Assembly (NCBI GenBank): GCA_036583965.1
Contig: JAZBQD010000013.1
Location: 4,752,144 to 4,816,143 of the forward strand
Reading direction: 5' to 3'
Length of the DNA: 64,000 nucleotides
From: Prunella strophiata
Lineage: Eukaryota > Chordata > Aves > Passeriformes > Prunellidae
Every line of letters starts with the position of its first letter. Positions within the stretch are counted from its first letter, which is position 1. Below, one piece after another: positions 1-11,640 of this stretch. Position numbers and translations under genes: made by a program. The notes under the pieces were generated by a model. It had not been told where the DNA came from, searched no databases, and worked only from the letters and a program-made list of their open reading frames with translations.

Positions 1-982
1 CTCTTCTTGTTCTAAAATACATGGAAAGATTAAGTTGTGTCTCCACAGTTAAAATGCTTCCAAAGCAGACTTTGGTTCAACTGGTCTGGAAGCAGTTTCC
101 ATAGGAATCTTCATAATCAAATAAATAAACTCCTTAACTGCATTGAACCAGAACCTGAAACTGAAAACTGAGAATTACCCAAATCCAGCAACCCTGAGGG
201 AATAATAGTTTGTCCAGTAGAGCTCAAAGGTTTCATTTTGATATCAACAGTTATGTTTTTACTGGATTTAATATTGACATAATAATAAATACAATACAAA
301 CAAATGGAACAGTTTCTATCTTAGAATTAGAAATTCACCATCCCATAAAAAACCTGAAATAGAATTATTATCAGCATGTTTCAACACAGCCAACATTTAC
401 CATTCTGCTACTTGCAAAAATTAAGGATTTAGACTTTTCCTGATGAAGTCTCTCACTGAGACTGACTGCTTCCCAAAGTCTTGGATTTCCACAGAACCCC
501 ACATTTTGTCAACAACTTGCTTCATTGGCCTTTTCTTTTCCAATGGCTTTTACTTGGGAAAATATTTTTTTCACCCACCTCCTCATCTGCCATCCCCTCT
601 CTCACATGGGAGCTGTTCCAAAGGGAGCCTGCAGGTAAGACACCGAGTTTCTTTTGTTTGCACTCCCATGCCAGCCTTGCTGATGCCATGGCCTGGGCTT
701 TGGGAATGGAGGTTGGGATCACAGCCAGCTGGCACTGCCTCAGCAGCATTTTCCTTCCTGGAGCCTGGCATACACCACACCAAAAAGACACTCTCCTCTC
801 TTTGGAAGGTTGCAACACTTTGTGGGAAAATCAAATTACTTGACGACATCCCTTTCAAGTTCACAATGGCTCACACTGGAAACTCAATTCAATATTTTCT
901 TCCTGCCACATGCAATCAAGGATCACAAACTGCCTGCTTTGTTTCTGGCTTCTGAGTTTGGTTGGGAATGAAGGGAAGGTTC
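1..982. other. Unique non-coding sequence
   Basis: No gene, repeat family or RNA is recognisable. The first 400 bases are AT-rich. The 170-codon frame at 443-955 (+) overlaps open frames in other registers, shows no recognisable domain and has no splice or codon signature, so it is treated as chance. Confidence 0.6.
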
Positions 983-1038
983 ATTTTTTTTATTACTTTT
1001 TTTTTCTTTCTTTCTTTTTTTTTTTTTTTTTTTTTTTT
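983..1038. repeat. T-rich tract (poly-T, CTTT interruptions)
   Basis: The stretch is almost all T with a few C and A interruptions and ends in an uninterrupted run of more than 20 T. It could be a free microsatellite or the reversed A tail of an old insertion. No recognisable retrocopy adjoins it downstream, so only the simple repeat is called. Confidence 0.9.
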
Positions 1039-1226
1039 GGTAAAATAACAAAACTAAACCAACAACAGCAAAGCCCAAAATCAATGAGCCAGCAACAGCA
1101 TAATGTAAGGAAAAAACAGGAGAGGAACAATCCTGGGGACCTGAGAGTCTCTCCACATGGACTGACATTCACTGCTGTGTAAAAGTTCATGCAATAATTC
1201 CTGTTGGGAAGTCAGCAGTGAGGGCT

Positions 1227-1247
1227 AAAGGGAATGTAAATCCCTTT
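1227..1247. repeat. Short perfect inverted repeat
   Basis: AAAGGGA at 1227-1233 is followed after 7 bases by its exact reverse complement TCCCTTT at 1241-1247. A 7-bp stem of this kind is expected by chance in 64 kb. It is noted only because it lies about 100 bases from the CR1 end at 1352. Confidence 0.5.
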
Positions 1248-1351
1248 GGGAAGAAGAATAGTTCCAGCAGCACAGAATCCATCCTGCCTCTGTAAATGGG
1301 TCTTCAAGCCAACACTGAATCTGTCCTAGCACATTACTGCCTGTCCAAATC

Positions 1352-1739
1352 AATCACAGAATGGTTTGGGTTAGAAGGGATCTTAAAGCCATCTCATCCC
1401 ATCCCCCTGCCATGGCAGGGACACCTACCACTATCCCAGGCTGCTCCAAGCCCTGTCCAGCCTGGCCTTGGACACTTCCAGGGATCTGGGAGCAGCCACA
1501 GCTTCTCTGGGCACCTGTGCCAGGGCCTCAACCCTTTCACAGGGAATAATTTCTTCTTAATATCTGACCTAATCTCCCCTGTTTCACTTTCAAGCCATTC
1601 CCCCTTGTCATGTCACTACAGTTCCTGATGAACAGTCCCTCTCAGACCTCCCTGTAGCCCCTTCAGATCCTGGAAGGGGCTGTGAGATCTCCACACAACC
1701 TTCTCCAAGCTGAACAGCACCAACTTGTCTCAGCCTAGT
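1352..1739 (-). mobile_element. CR1 LINE, 5'-truncated 3' end
   Basis: Chicken-repeat-1 non-LTR retroposon fragment in reverse orientation. The plus strand opens with the complement of the CR1 3' end (AATCACAGAATGGTTTGGGT). It then shows 'CTGCCATGGCAGGGACACC', 'CCCAGGCTGCTCCAAGCCC', 'TTCTCTGGGCACCTGTGCC' and 'AATTTCTTCTTAATATCTGA', and runs into the end of the reverse-transcriptase reading frame near 'TCCAAGCTGAACAGCACCAA'. About 390 bp remain of an element that is about 4.5 kb when complete. This is the usual dead-on-arrival truncation. Several indels and substitutions suggest it is not recent. It has no coding capacity. The 110-codon plus-strand frame at 1296-1628 lies largely within it. 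Confidence 0.92.
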
Positions 1740-2004
1740 GACAATGTTTTATCAGACAAACTTCTCTAGATAGCAGCAAGTAAAAAAGCTAGATCTGTTT
1801 CACACCAGCTTCTAAAAAGTATTAGGGAATTAATGTTGTATTTGAATCATCAAAGGTGAAATTCAAGAAGTGATAGAGATTAAACTTTCTGTGACAGTGC
1901 AGAGTCTCAGCTGCTTTCTGAATTAAGATTTCCAGTCTGGCACTAGCAGCTGAGAAACAGATCTTAAACAGGAGGGAAGAATGTAGAAAAGACTACAATG
2001 ATTA
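1740..2004. other. Unique sequence
   Basis: AT-moderate sequence follows the CR1 truncation point. Nothing recognisable is seen. Confidence 0.6.
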
Positions 2005-2530
2005 AATTCAAATGCCTGGTCTAGTGGAAGGTGTCCCAGCCAGTGGAGAACAACCCTTGTGTAGTGCAAAGACGAGGATGCTTCTGTGCAGGAGCTGCAC
2101 TCCACTGGTGGCAATTTGGTGTCGGACTCGTCCAGGGTTATTTTCCTGCTGCCCCCGAGTCCCAGCATGGCAGTGCTGGTGGCTGCAGGCAGAGGAGAGG
2201 GAGGAGGAGGGAAAGCTGTGAGTGGATCGGTGGAAGCAGCAGTCCCAGGAGCTCTCTGGCTGGGTGTGATGCTCTGAGTGCAGCTGACACTGCGGGCGCA
2301 GCAGGGCTGGGGCTGCTCTCGCCCAGCTCTGCCAGCCCCTAGAGCAGCGAGTGCCCTATATCTGCACAGAGCCAGGGGCAGGGCTCCTGCAGCACCGTGC
2401 CAGCCTGAGTCAGGGGGAGCAGCAGCACACGAGTCTGACAATGAAAGCAGCTCAGAGAGGGCACAAATCCAACCACGCAGCCATTTCCTCAGCTCTGCCA
2501 ACCTAAAAAAGCCAAAACGGTGAAAGCAGA
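2005..2530. other. GC-rich block, no gene recognised
   Basis: This block is clearly richer in G and C than its flanks and carries CAG/CTGC-rich stretches. A 192-codon minus-strand frame (1923-2501) and a 103-codon plus-strand frame cross it. Their low-complexity Ala/Ser/Leu/Pro composition follows from base composition, and I recognise no domain. A 23-base piece at 2015-2037 (CCTGGTCTAGTGGAAGGTGT, then CCC) is identical to the core of the CR1 3' region, but the flanks on either side are not CR1. An unannotated non-coding RNA exon or regulatory element is possible but unsupported. Confidence 0.35.
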
Positions 2531-4309
2531 TGGGAGAAACGTGGGATCTCCACCTATCACCACCAGCCTGCCAGTCAGTGTGCAGGGGTGTGATTAAAAG
2601 CTGTGGCTGTGACTAAAATCTGTCTGCTGGCTCCAGTGAGATCTCTGCTGCCTCTCATTCCCAGGGGATAACCGGCCCGTGTGGAATAAAACCATGCCTT
2701 GCATCCTGACCCCCTGCCTCGAGTGAAGGTCAAATGGAGAGTGGAACAAGGACTGCCTGTCCTCCCCAGAGCAATGCTATGACAGAAAGAAAAAGACTAA
2801 TAAAGACAAAAAGAAAAAATGCCCAAGGAAAAATTAGGAAGAGATCCCAGGTAGGAAGGCACAGCTGTGAACAGAGGGCTGGAACTGTCAGATGTGCCTA
2901 AACCTACAGCAACTGGCTTTTAATTCCCACTAAAAGGAGTTCTGCAAATCCCAAGTGATTCTCTAAGCCTCAAATTTACTGGAGAAATATTTAATTGACT
3001 AGCAGCTACTGGAATAACAGAGTCAGAAAACATAAACTGTGTTTAGGAACTCCATCAATAATAAAATCTATATAAATGTTTTTCACTTCATCCTGTCAGG
3101 ATGTAGTCAGTGACTGTATTTAGGAATAAGTAAATAATTTCCTTGGTAGTTCTGCTGTAACTGAATAAAATTCAATGAAAATAATTTCAGGTTAACTGAA
3201 TTGCCTTAAATATAGAGGCTGTGAAACAGAGAAATACAGCCAGGTCAGGGTAGATGCTCAGCACATGGCAGGTTCTCAACTCACCTACTGCTGTTAAAGG
3301 TGTTACCATGCTCATTTTAGGTTATATTCCTTTAAAGCTTCAATTAAATAAGTAGCTGCCAGATTTAATCCTCTTGGCCCTTCTATTAAGTTGTATATAG
3401 ATATATTTGTCTTTTAAACCCATAGAATAATATAATTCTCATAACTCCTAGTCCAGAGTTTCCTCTAAGGAACTACAGTAGATGTTAAATATCCCAAAGG
3501 ATGTACATCCTACACAGAAAATTCCTGATCTTATTCTGATATAAAATAATCAAGAACCAAATGCTGATATACTTCATCATTAGTAGTGAAGTATAGAAGT
3601 GCTTATACTTCAGCATATATCTCCTATAACACTGCAACATTCTGCAATTAGATTTTGCTGCCTTCATGTTTGTTGTCTAGAATAATGCTGGAAGGTAGCA
3701 ATGAAAAAAAAAGAAGAAAGAAAACTGAAGTGATGCCAATTTAGAGCAAATACAGAGAAAAGTTCTGAGTATTAATGTGGTGCAAGACACTTTAATTACC
3801 TGCTTCAAGTGTGCCAATGCAGACTAACCCACCTGAATCCATACTCCAACGACACAGGTGGTCTAATGCCATGCTCATCTCCAAATACCTGAAGTTCTTA
3901 ATTAACACTGTTGTTTGGGAGAGCTGCCTGTCCAAACCCAAGGAAATGTCCTTGTTGTCCTCATTTTCTATCAAATAGAGCACCCCAAGAGCTTGGTCCA
4001 CCAGTCATTGTTACCTTCAACCTCCAGTGCAAGGCCATCTCCTCCCTAGAGCTGAGTGCCCACAACAAGCCAATGTCCCTCTGTCTCCATGGGGGCTGCA
4101 ATTCTCTGTGCCTAAAACTGGCCAGATCAAGGCTCCTGGGCCATTTACATTTAGCTGGGCTTGTGCAGACTGACTGTGCTGCCTTTCCTGAGAGGGTCTG
4201 GACTCCACCCCATGACCCTAACCCCAAGAACAGGGAGGTGCAAGACTAAATTCATCCCAAGACTGAGGCATTTGTTCAGCACTAGAAGTCTAGGTCAAAC
4301 ACGGAGCAG
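2531..4309. other. Unique AT-rich sequence
   Basis: There is an A-rich patch around 2787-2821 and long AT-rich stretches at 2930-3700. I see no gene, repeat family or structured RNA. Confidence 0.6.
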
Positions 4310-5010
4310 AACTGCCTGCTGCCTCATTTAAATATTCAGTGAACAATGCAAAGATTAACATTTCCTCTCTTGAATATCTAAATATTTGCCCACAATCCCC
4401 CTGCTAATGAGCAAAGACAAGTGCTGGTAAGTGGCAAGCAGCATCAAGCCTCGAGTCAATCAAACTGCTCCAACGGGCCCTTCAGCACCACCACAAGGCC
4501 CAGCGAGTGACATTCGGAGCTGGTGGCTTGCAAATGGCCCTTCTCTGCTGCTAACTCTGCCCCCACCACGCATCCACACACATTCCTCCCTCTCCTTCCC
4601 TCTCCACCCCCTTTTCTGCTCCATGACCCACTCGGGGGCATAAAAAACTGGTACTGAGAAACCTGCCAACTGCTTTAGACTTTGGAACACGAGCTGGGCT
4701 CTTGTCAGCTCTAAGCCTGCCACACAATGGAAAACATTACACATTTCTCTCGCTAACGACTGCGCTGCTCATTTACATGTCTTAGGCAAACACCAACAAG
4801 GTCGCAGCCAGAAAAGTGCGGTCAGGAGCGCTACTGCTCCTGGCAAGAGGTTGGTGCCTGGAAAAGGGCTTCACGGGAAGCTCTTTTAAACACCTTGGAA
4901 CATGTGCTAAGCTGCTGAAGTATGAGGTGTGGTGACAGCAAGGTGTTGAAACAGGGCTTTTAAAAGCTGCCAGTCATAATTAACACGTCTCCGCAGAGCA
5001 TTGGCAGCAG
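4310..5010. promoter_or_regulatory. Candidate conserved regulatory element
   Basis: Between CpG-poor flanks this block keeps many CpGs, including the cluster CTCGCTAACGACTGCGCTG and AACACGTCTCCGCAG. It contains motifs typical of developmental enhancers: a SOX-like core next to an octamer-like ATGCAAA near 4345-4355, TAATGAGCAAAG near 4404, and AATTAACACG near 4978. Two small symmetric motifs are present: CAGGAGC/GCTCCTG arms at 4823-4842 and the 12-bp palindrome GCTTTTAAAAGC at 4956-4967. Retained CpGs and motif clustering suggest selection. No alignment was possible, so this is an inference. Ordinary unique sequence is the alternative. Confidence 0.35.
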
Positions 5011-7860
5011 AGCAAAGCCAACACCCAGAGCATCTTCTTGGAGGGTGGGTGGGGAGAGCGGAAGAGAAGAAGGAGCAGGTGTGAGGAAGACAAAGGAGGA
5101 GTATGGAGTCATCCACAGGGGGTTTTCCCTCTTGGCCTCACGCTCAGAAATTGCCACCCCTGCTCCTTAAAGAGGTGATGAGGTTGTGGCTCTTCAGGAG
5201 CTCCTCTGCCACGTGCCTGGACACCTGCAAGGTGAGCTGTCCCTGCCAGCCTCCTCTGGGAGTTTCTGACTGTCCTTGTCCTTGCTCCTGTGGGGATCAG
5301 GTATTCCTACCACTAGTGGGGTTTGGGAAGCAGCCACCACAAAGCCAAGGCAATGCAGAGCAGGGAGGGAGAACTTCACCACCAGCCACTTGCTGGAGAT
5401 CCAGAGCAAGAGCCACATTCAGATTTCCTGTTGTCCTGTTACTCCTGGACCCCCAGCAAAGAGGCACAATCCCAATTTTGCAATAATATCACCTTGTCTG
5501 AATGCTGTACTTACTAATCTTTTCACAAAACTTTTATTTGTAATTTTTCCAGTTGCATGCTCATCCTAACATTAGTCCAAACTTTAAAAAAAATGTTTAT
5601 GACTTTTGTTGTCTGGCTACTTTATAGAAGATCCAAATCACCACCACAGACAAAATCTTGAGCAAAACAGCACAAGTCCTGATCTTTCCCCCAAAATGAA
5701 GTTCTTTATTTAATAGAATCCAGCACTATAAAGTAGCTGAATAGGAAAGTTTGTGTGAATTAGAAGAAAACAGCTCTATTCGAAATATAATTCAATCTCC
5801 TAAGAGTCTAAAACTGTATCACGCATCAAAATCTTAAATATTTATTTGAAATTATGCACCCTAGTTATTCCATATTCTAAATCTGTGCAGCAGAGAGGCT
5901 GTAATTGTAATGGATTTAATAAAAGCTATCATATTCCATAATTCAGAAGGAAAGATTATGCAGAGCCCTGAGATGTAACTAAGAATAGCCAAGTTTCTTC
6001 TTCCTGGTGATTGTTCTAAGAACTAAAAGAAAAAATTTATACATTTCTCTCATGCTCCTTTTTCATGTCTGAAGTACTCAAGAACCACCATGTCCCAGCG
6101 AGGTGCAAAATACTCTGTTCCCCTCTTTTATGAGCTTCATTATTTCATTAACCCATAACAAGCACAGCATTCCTCAATATCTTGCAGTTTTTATCCCCAG
6201 GTTTCCAGGAGCGAAGTGAATCCCTATGCAAACCCAACTCCCCCTAAAAATCCCACCTTTTGTGTGATGCTGATGTCACAACTTTGGGGCCCACAGTCCA
6301 GTCTTGGACAAACCTGATCGAGGGGCAGAGGTTTCAAAGGAGTTTCCAAATGAAGGAGAGGCATTGAAAACTCAGCAGTTTCCCTGGCAGGAGCAGCAGG
6401 ACCCAAAAGCTCCAAATAACACATTCCATGCCTTGTCCTGCGTGGTGGAGACACAGCAAGGACAGGAATGTCATGAGCTTGCTGGGTTGTAAGACAGAAG
6501 ATACAAGTCCATGGGGACATCAGGCTTCATTAAACTTGCTGCTCATGCAAAAATTTCTTTCTTTACTCCTTTGCTTTCCTATCCACACAGATTAAGTAAA
6601 ACTGAAGCACTAAAAGATCAAAAGCACTCTATTTTTAAAGAGTGATTTTGGGGTCTAGGCACTGAGTTATCCTTTCAGAAAAGTCTAAGTAGAAGTGACT
6701 TGCATAAGGATAGCGAATAAATTATTGAATCTCGTCTTTCAGCATCCAGATTTTTAGCAAAAGCACTGAAAACTGCTCTGTTAATTCTTATCTTACCTGT
6801 GGATAATCATTACCGGAGAAGAAAGGTGAGAATAAAAGTAATTAATACAAAAAAGTGAAGCCCCTTCTTCAATTTAGAAGGGGAGCCAGGGAGATGAAAA
6901 CTGACATCCGAACTTTCTCCTTCTCTTGCTGTTTCTCCTACACTTGCCCACACTTTCACATACCCTGTAAACAGCTTCATCAGGTTGATGGATATGTGCC
7001 ACACCTGTTCCCAGCCCCCTTTAGGGAGGTTTTCCTCACTCACCTTCAAGGCAGGGGCTGTGCCTTCATTTTGTGTCTGCAGAGTCCTCAGCACAACGAG
7101 GCTTGGCCTTTAGGCACTATAATGACAATAAATAATCATAATTCAGGAGTGGGATGCTTTCAAATCCCAGACTCACATTCTTCCAAGCTTCCCAGCACAC
7201 ATAAACACCCCCCTGCACCCTTCTCCCTTTGTGAATGTGACCTCTGCTCCTCTTTAGAGCTGCAACCCTCTGTTCCTGCAGGCTCCCGTTCAGAGGGGGA
7301 TTCCCCAGAAAGCCCAGTAGGCCAGGTGGGATGGGATGGCCATTAATCTGTTCACACCTTGTCAACAAGGGGCCTGATCTGAACACATCCTCCTTTAGCT
7401 TTGGGAAATTCCCACTGAGGATGGCACAGGAAAATGAGGAGAAGCTGTGCAGAGCTGAGGAGACAGCAAGGAACACTGGAGAGTGCAGCACACAGCCCAT
7501 TGAAATCCTGGGACATGGTGGCATGACCAAGGAGAGTCTTCCCCTTAGACTTGGGCTGCACTAAACACTTGGAAGATGTTGACAGTGAGTCCCAGAAGAA
7601 CCACAATGTCCTTTATATGTTCAGAGGGAGATGACAAACCCCAATGACTTTGATAAGACTGTGCCCCATAAATGCACAACTGGAGCCACATCAGCAATGC
7701 CTCCACTGCACCCTGCAAGTCCTCTCCTCTCTCCCTGTAATTCCAGCACTATTCTTTGCCCCTCTCTGCTCTTTTCTCTCTGTTAAAACTAATGGTTTTA
7801 CCACATGTTGGAAGGCAGCAAAAGGAAGCGGTGAAGTGACAAATGGGAATGTTCATGCTT
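5011..7860. other. Unique sequence
   Basis: A purine-rich tract (GGGTGGGTGGGGAGAGCGG type) lies at about 5040-5100. AT-rich sequence follows at 5560-6060. The open frames here (up to 163 codons at 6855-7346) overlap frames on the other strand and show no domain. No repeat family was recognised. Confidence 0.55.
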
Positions 7861-10860
7861 TAATTTATTATGACAATCGTGCCCGGGTCCACAAAGTAAA
7901 CTGAGTCAACAGAGAAGGACTTTGTGCCAAGTTATTTATCCACTTCACTAACTGGGGGATCTTTTTTTCCCCTAGCCAGCCATGAGACTGGTTAAACTCA
8001 TCAACTTTATTGATGAGCAGAAGCAGCAGGGAATTTTCTCACAAAATATGTTGCTGTTGAAAAACTTAGATTCGTCCAAACCAAAACCTTTTTTCTAGGA
8101 ATGGTTTGGATGTCACTAAATTTCCAGACACAAGGGGAAAAAAGAAAAAAAAATATTTGTGGAAAAAAAAATCCCAACTAAGCAAAACATGCTGCTTGAA
8201 CAGTCACTGAACATTTGCTTTCTGTTCAAATGAGCTTTCTGTGCTGCTTAATTAAATTTTGAAATGTTTCATTTTGATTCTTCCCCTTTTTCTCAGCTTT
8301 ACATAGAGATACAAAACAAAACATTTCAACCGAGCAAAACTTAACATTTTTTCCTCTTAGCCTGTCAGCACATGACATTTTTCAGGATTTTTCACTCCAG
8401 CTTGGCACTGAGGCAGTTTTACCAGCATCTCCAAATTTCCCATCCAACCACATTGAGGAATGCATCCCGTTAACCCCAGCTACACAGGGCTGGACAGGAT
8501 GACTGGTGGACAAATTTGTCCAAACCCTTGACTGTTCCTCTTTGCAGGAAGGCCATGAGACCAAATCCTGCCCAACCCACCAGAGCAGAACACAGCACTC
8601 ATTCCTCAGTGTCCCTGTCTCCTTTATTTCTCAAACCATATGAAGTCATTTCAGGGGAGGCCACGGTTCAGCTCATGTTCTGTACCCAACTGTGACAACA
8701 TCTGGGAAAGACTTGGTATCAGGACAAGAAACAATTGTCATTTCAGTTTTCAGAGGTAGAGTTCCTTTGGATTCAACTGCTTGCAAAAGATGTTTTTACA
8801 AGGAATTTTGGTTTTCCCCACTGTTTTTTCCCCCTGTTTTTTTCCTCATTATTAACAGTCAGACCAATCTCAGGGAGTATTCCCAGGAGCATCATACTCA
8901 ACGGGGGTCATGGAATTACTTTTTCTGGCACAGGTAACTTCTCAGCTAACTACAGACCTAATTTTCAGCTATGTCAAAGGGCAAAGTAGAGAAGAGTGGA
9001 TAAACCCTACCAGAGATTAAAAAATGCTGAAGACCTTTAGAAAACAAACCCTCAACACACAAAGAGGCTGAAAGAAGAGTGTTCCTGCCCATGGAATAGG
9101 TGCCCTGCAGCCTTCCCCTCCCATCCCCAGCAGGGCCCTGCAGACACCCCTGTAAAACACGGCTGAGTCTTTCACACCGAATCACATTCCAAGCCCATGA
9201 CACAGCCTCCTCAGCAGCGTTTTAACCTGCTGGGCAAAACAAGCAGGCATTGTTTGCTCTGGAGCAGGAACGTGCCCACATCCGGGTGGACACAGCACTT
9301 CCCCACACACATCACACCCTGAGAGGACAACGGGCTCTGATCCCCATCAGTCACCAGCACCAGAGTAGCCAATGCAGACTCCAAGTCCCCAGATGATTTC
9401 TGTGCTCTCTCAGGGTATTTTTCAGAGGTGACAAACATTTCTGTTGTGAAGCCCTTCCTTGCTAGGCTGCATCAGCTGCTGAGCCCACCTGCAGTGCCTC
9501 TGAGTGCCCTGAGTGGGACACCTGAAGGGCTGATCCATGGATATGTGGGGCATCAGTGGGTTTTGGTTCTTCAATAAATAAATCTTAGGCTAATGGGCCT
9601 CAAATCATAATTCCTCAACAATCAAGACAGAGAGCACTGTGGTGTTCACAGTGTGCAATTTGCCCATAATAGGGTCCCAGACCTGAGTGAATCCTCCTGA
9701 GCTCATTTTTACTCCAGTGACATTCCCCCAGTGACATGGCATTAAGGACATGGTGTTTGACCAGTGTGTGTGGAGATCCCCTCACTGCCCCTGGGCTGAA
9801 GCAAAGCCAACCCAAGTTCCAGGGAGAAGCTCCATGGTCCTGCCATAGACACATCTCTGTTATCTCGTGTCCAGTGGGTGGGCCATGGCTTTGCATTTGT
9901 TGAAGTTTGTGTTTCAGACAGGATGCACAATCAGGCAAACACCACTCAGGCCATATTTTCAAACTTTACATCTGTGACAGATTTCTAACTGTGGGGGTCT
10001 CTGTGAGAAGAGAAGGAAAATGAGGTTGACCTCTGAGATTAGAGGTTAAGTATATTCCATTGCTGTTGGATCACTACAGGTGAGACAATAAAGTTGATTC
10101 CATTTAATCATAAATGGAAAGAAACTGGCATTTCCAGACCATCTGACCTGTTTTGGATGTCTCCTTTAAGGTAAATTGCCTCAGCAATGTCTTTTCACTG
10201 CTGCCAGTGAGGTTGGTCCAGATGAGACATGACAGGCTGTTGAGCAAAGCTGGGCAGCTGAAACACAGCCAGGTGTGATGGCCTTGGAGTGATGATGCTG
10301 CAGTTGGGGCTACAGCTCCTTCTCAGCATCCTCACACAACCCCAGAGCTACAGCCTCAGAAACAGTCCAGGGCTGCTGTTTAATACAACCCTAAAACATT
10401 TGGGGTTTTTGCTCCATCTCTGCAAAACACATGTGCCATTGCCTCTTCCCAGATTTGTTTTGGGAATATTGTGATGTAAGAGGTTTGATCTGTGAGGGAT
10501 TAAGATGAGGTATAACGGGGAGGCAGATTATACAAGTAGTAAGGGCCACACTAGGGAACCAGACCCCAGTGACCACTCCTTTATTCCAAAATAAGGGCCT
10601 TTCTCAGTCTCCTTACATTACTTCTGTACCTTGCTGCCCTCTGGAATAGATGCTGGGCTTCATCCAATCAGTTCACCTGCTGCCCAACCTAAGGAGCTGC
10701 TTCTCTGGCACATGCACCAAGTAGCAAAGTTCACCTTTGCTGCAACATCCCTCAAGTTGCAGCCCGTGGTGAAAAAGCAAACCACTGCAATAAGATTTTT
10801 CCTCTCTCCAACAACACTAAGGAGTTATAGTTCATAACTTCCAACTGACTTCACTGTACA
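7861..10860. other. Unique sequence with minor A/T tracts
   Basis: A-rich runs lie at about 8141-8170 and T/C-rich runs at 8815-8860. A short direct repeat of CCAGTGACAT-like sequence is seen near 9714-9738. There are no genes, and no transposon ends are recognised. Confidence 0.55.
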
Positions 10861-10960
10861 GCCAAGCGTTCCTAATGAATTCCCCTAATGATCATGCCCT
10901 AATGTTTGACTTCATTATGTCACTTTTGCAATAGCTAAAGTACCGAAGAATGTGTCTTTC
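10861..10960. promoter_or_regulatory. Cluster of CCTAATG motifs (candidate enhancer core)
   Basis: The heptamer CCTAATG occurs three times in the same orientation, at 10871-10877, 10884-10890 and 10898-10904. The start-to-start spacing is 13 and 14 bases. A reversed TCATTATG follows at about 10912. TAAT is the core of homeodomain binding sites. Regular spacing near a helical turn and a third could be functional or accidental. Confidence 0.3.
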
Positions 10961-11284
10961 TTTCAGTAAGGATCACTCAACACTCTCCCTCCTTAAAGTG
11001 TATGAAAGTGCTGGCCCTGGGGAAGCCCCTCCTTCCCATCCCCTGCCAGAAGGAAGTGACCTAGAGAGCAATGTCCCAGAGGAGAGGCTGCCAACTGGTC
11101 TTGCCCAAGCCTTTTCCCAAAAGGTTTCTTTCCTTCACATATCCTAAACAATACCCCTCAAATATCCCAGGAAACTTGGCTGCTCATGTCCTCGCCTTTC
11201 CATCAGGGATAGTGCAGAAATGCATTCCTATTTCCAGCTTGGAAGTGCTGAGGTAGAAAAGCTCGAGGCACTTTAAGAGTTTCT
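10961..11284. other. Unique sequence
   Basis: No recognisable feature. Two short overlapping open frames are chance. Confidence 0.55.
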
Positions 11285-11336
11285 TAAAAAAAAAAAAAAA
11301 AGGAAAAGAAAAAGAAAATAAAAGAAAGAAAAAAAT
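11285..11336. repeat. A-rich simple repeat
   Basis: A run of 17 A is followed by AAAG/AAAT-type purine-rich sequence. It could be the tail of a very old retrocopy, but nothing recognisable precedes it. Confidence 0.85.
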
Positions 11337-11640
11337 ACCATTGCTAGGGTTGAGAGACTCAGAATTAAAGATGCTCCTGACATTTTTTGCTGTGCATTAC
11401 TCAGCCCAATCTGTTTAATGGGTCTTCATCAGAGATTGTGACTGCTGATTCGGGCTGGCGACATCATTCAATTGGACATGGCTTTGAAGCAGAAGAATAA
11501 TTATTTCCCATCTTCCAAAAGACCATTTAATTCATGCTCCCCAATCTCTGGGAACAGATAACCCGCAGCCCTTTTAGTTCATTAACTCTCTGGGGCTGTC
11601 ATCAAAGGATTGTCAGCTGCTCAGGAATTTGGAGAAGAGA
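11337..11640. promoter_or_regulatory. Candidate conserved non-coding element
   Basis: This is a repeat-free, balanced-composition block with closely spaced TF-like cores: GTTTAATGGG, CGGGCTGGCGACATCATTCA, ATTCAATTGG, AATAATTATT, CCATTTAATTCATG, TTCATTAACTC and CATCAAAGG (TCF/LEF-like). Its texture is that of vertebrate conserved non-coding elements: short AT-rich homeodomain sites in mixed sequence with a few retained CpGs. Conservation itself was not tested. Confidence 0.3.

Noticed and set aside
1923..2501. 192-codon minus-strand frame
   Set aside because: GC-rich composition explains its length. Low-complexity Ala/Ser/Pro/Leu content with no motif.
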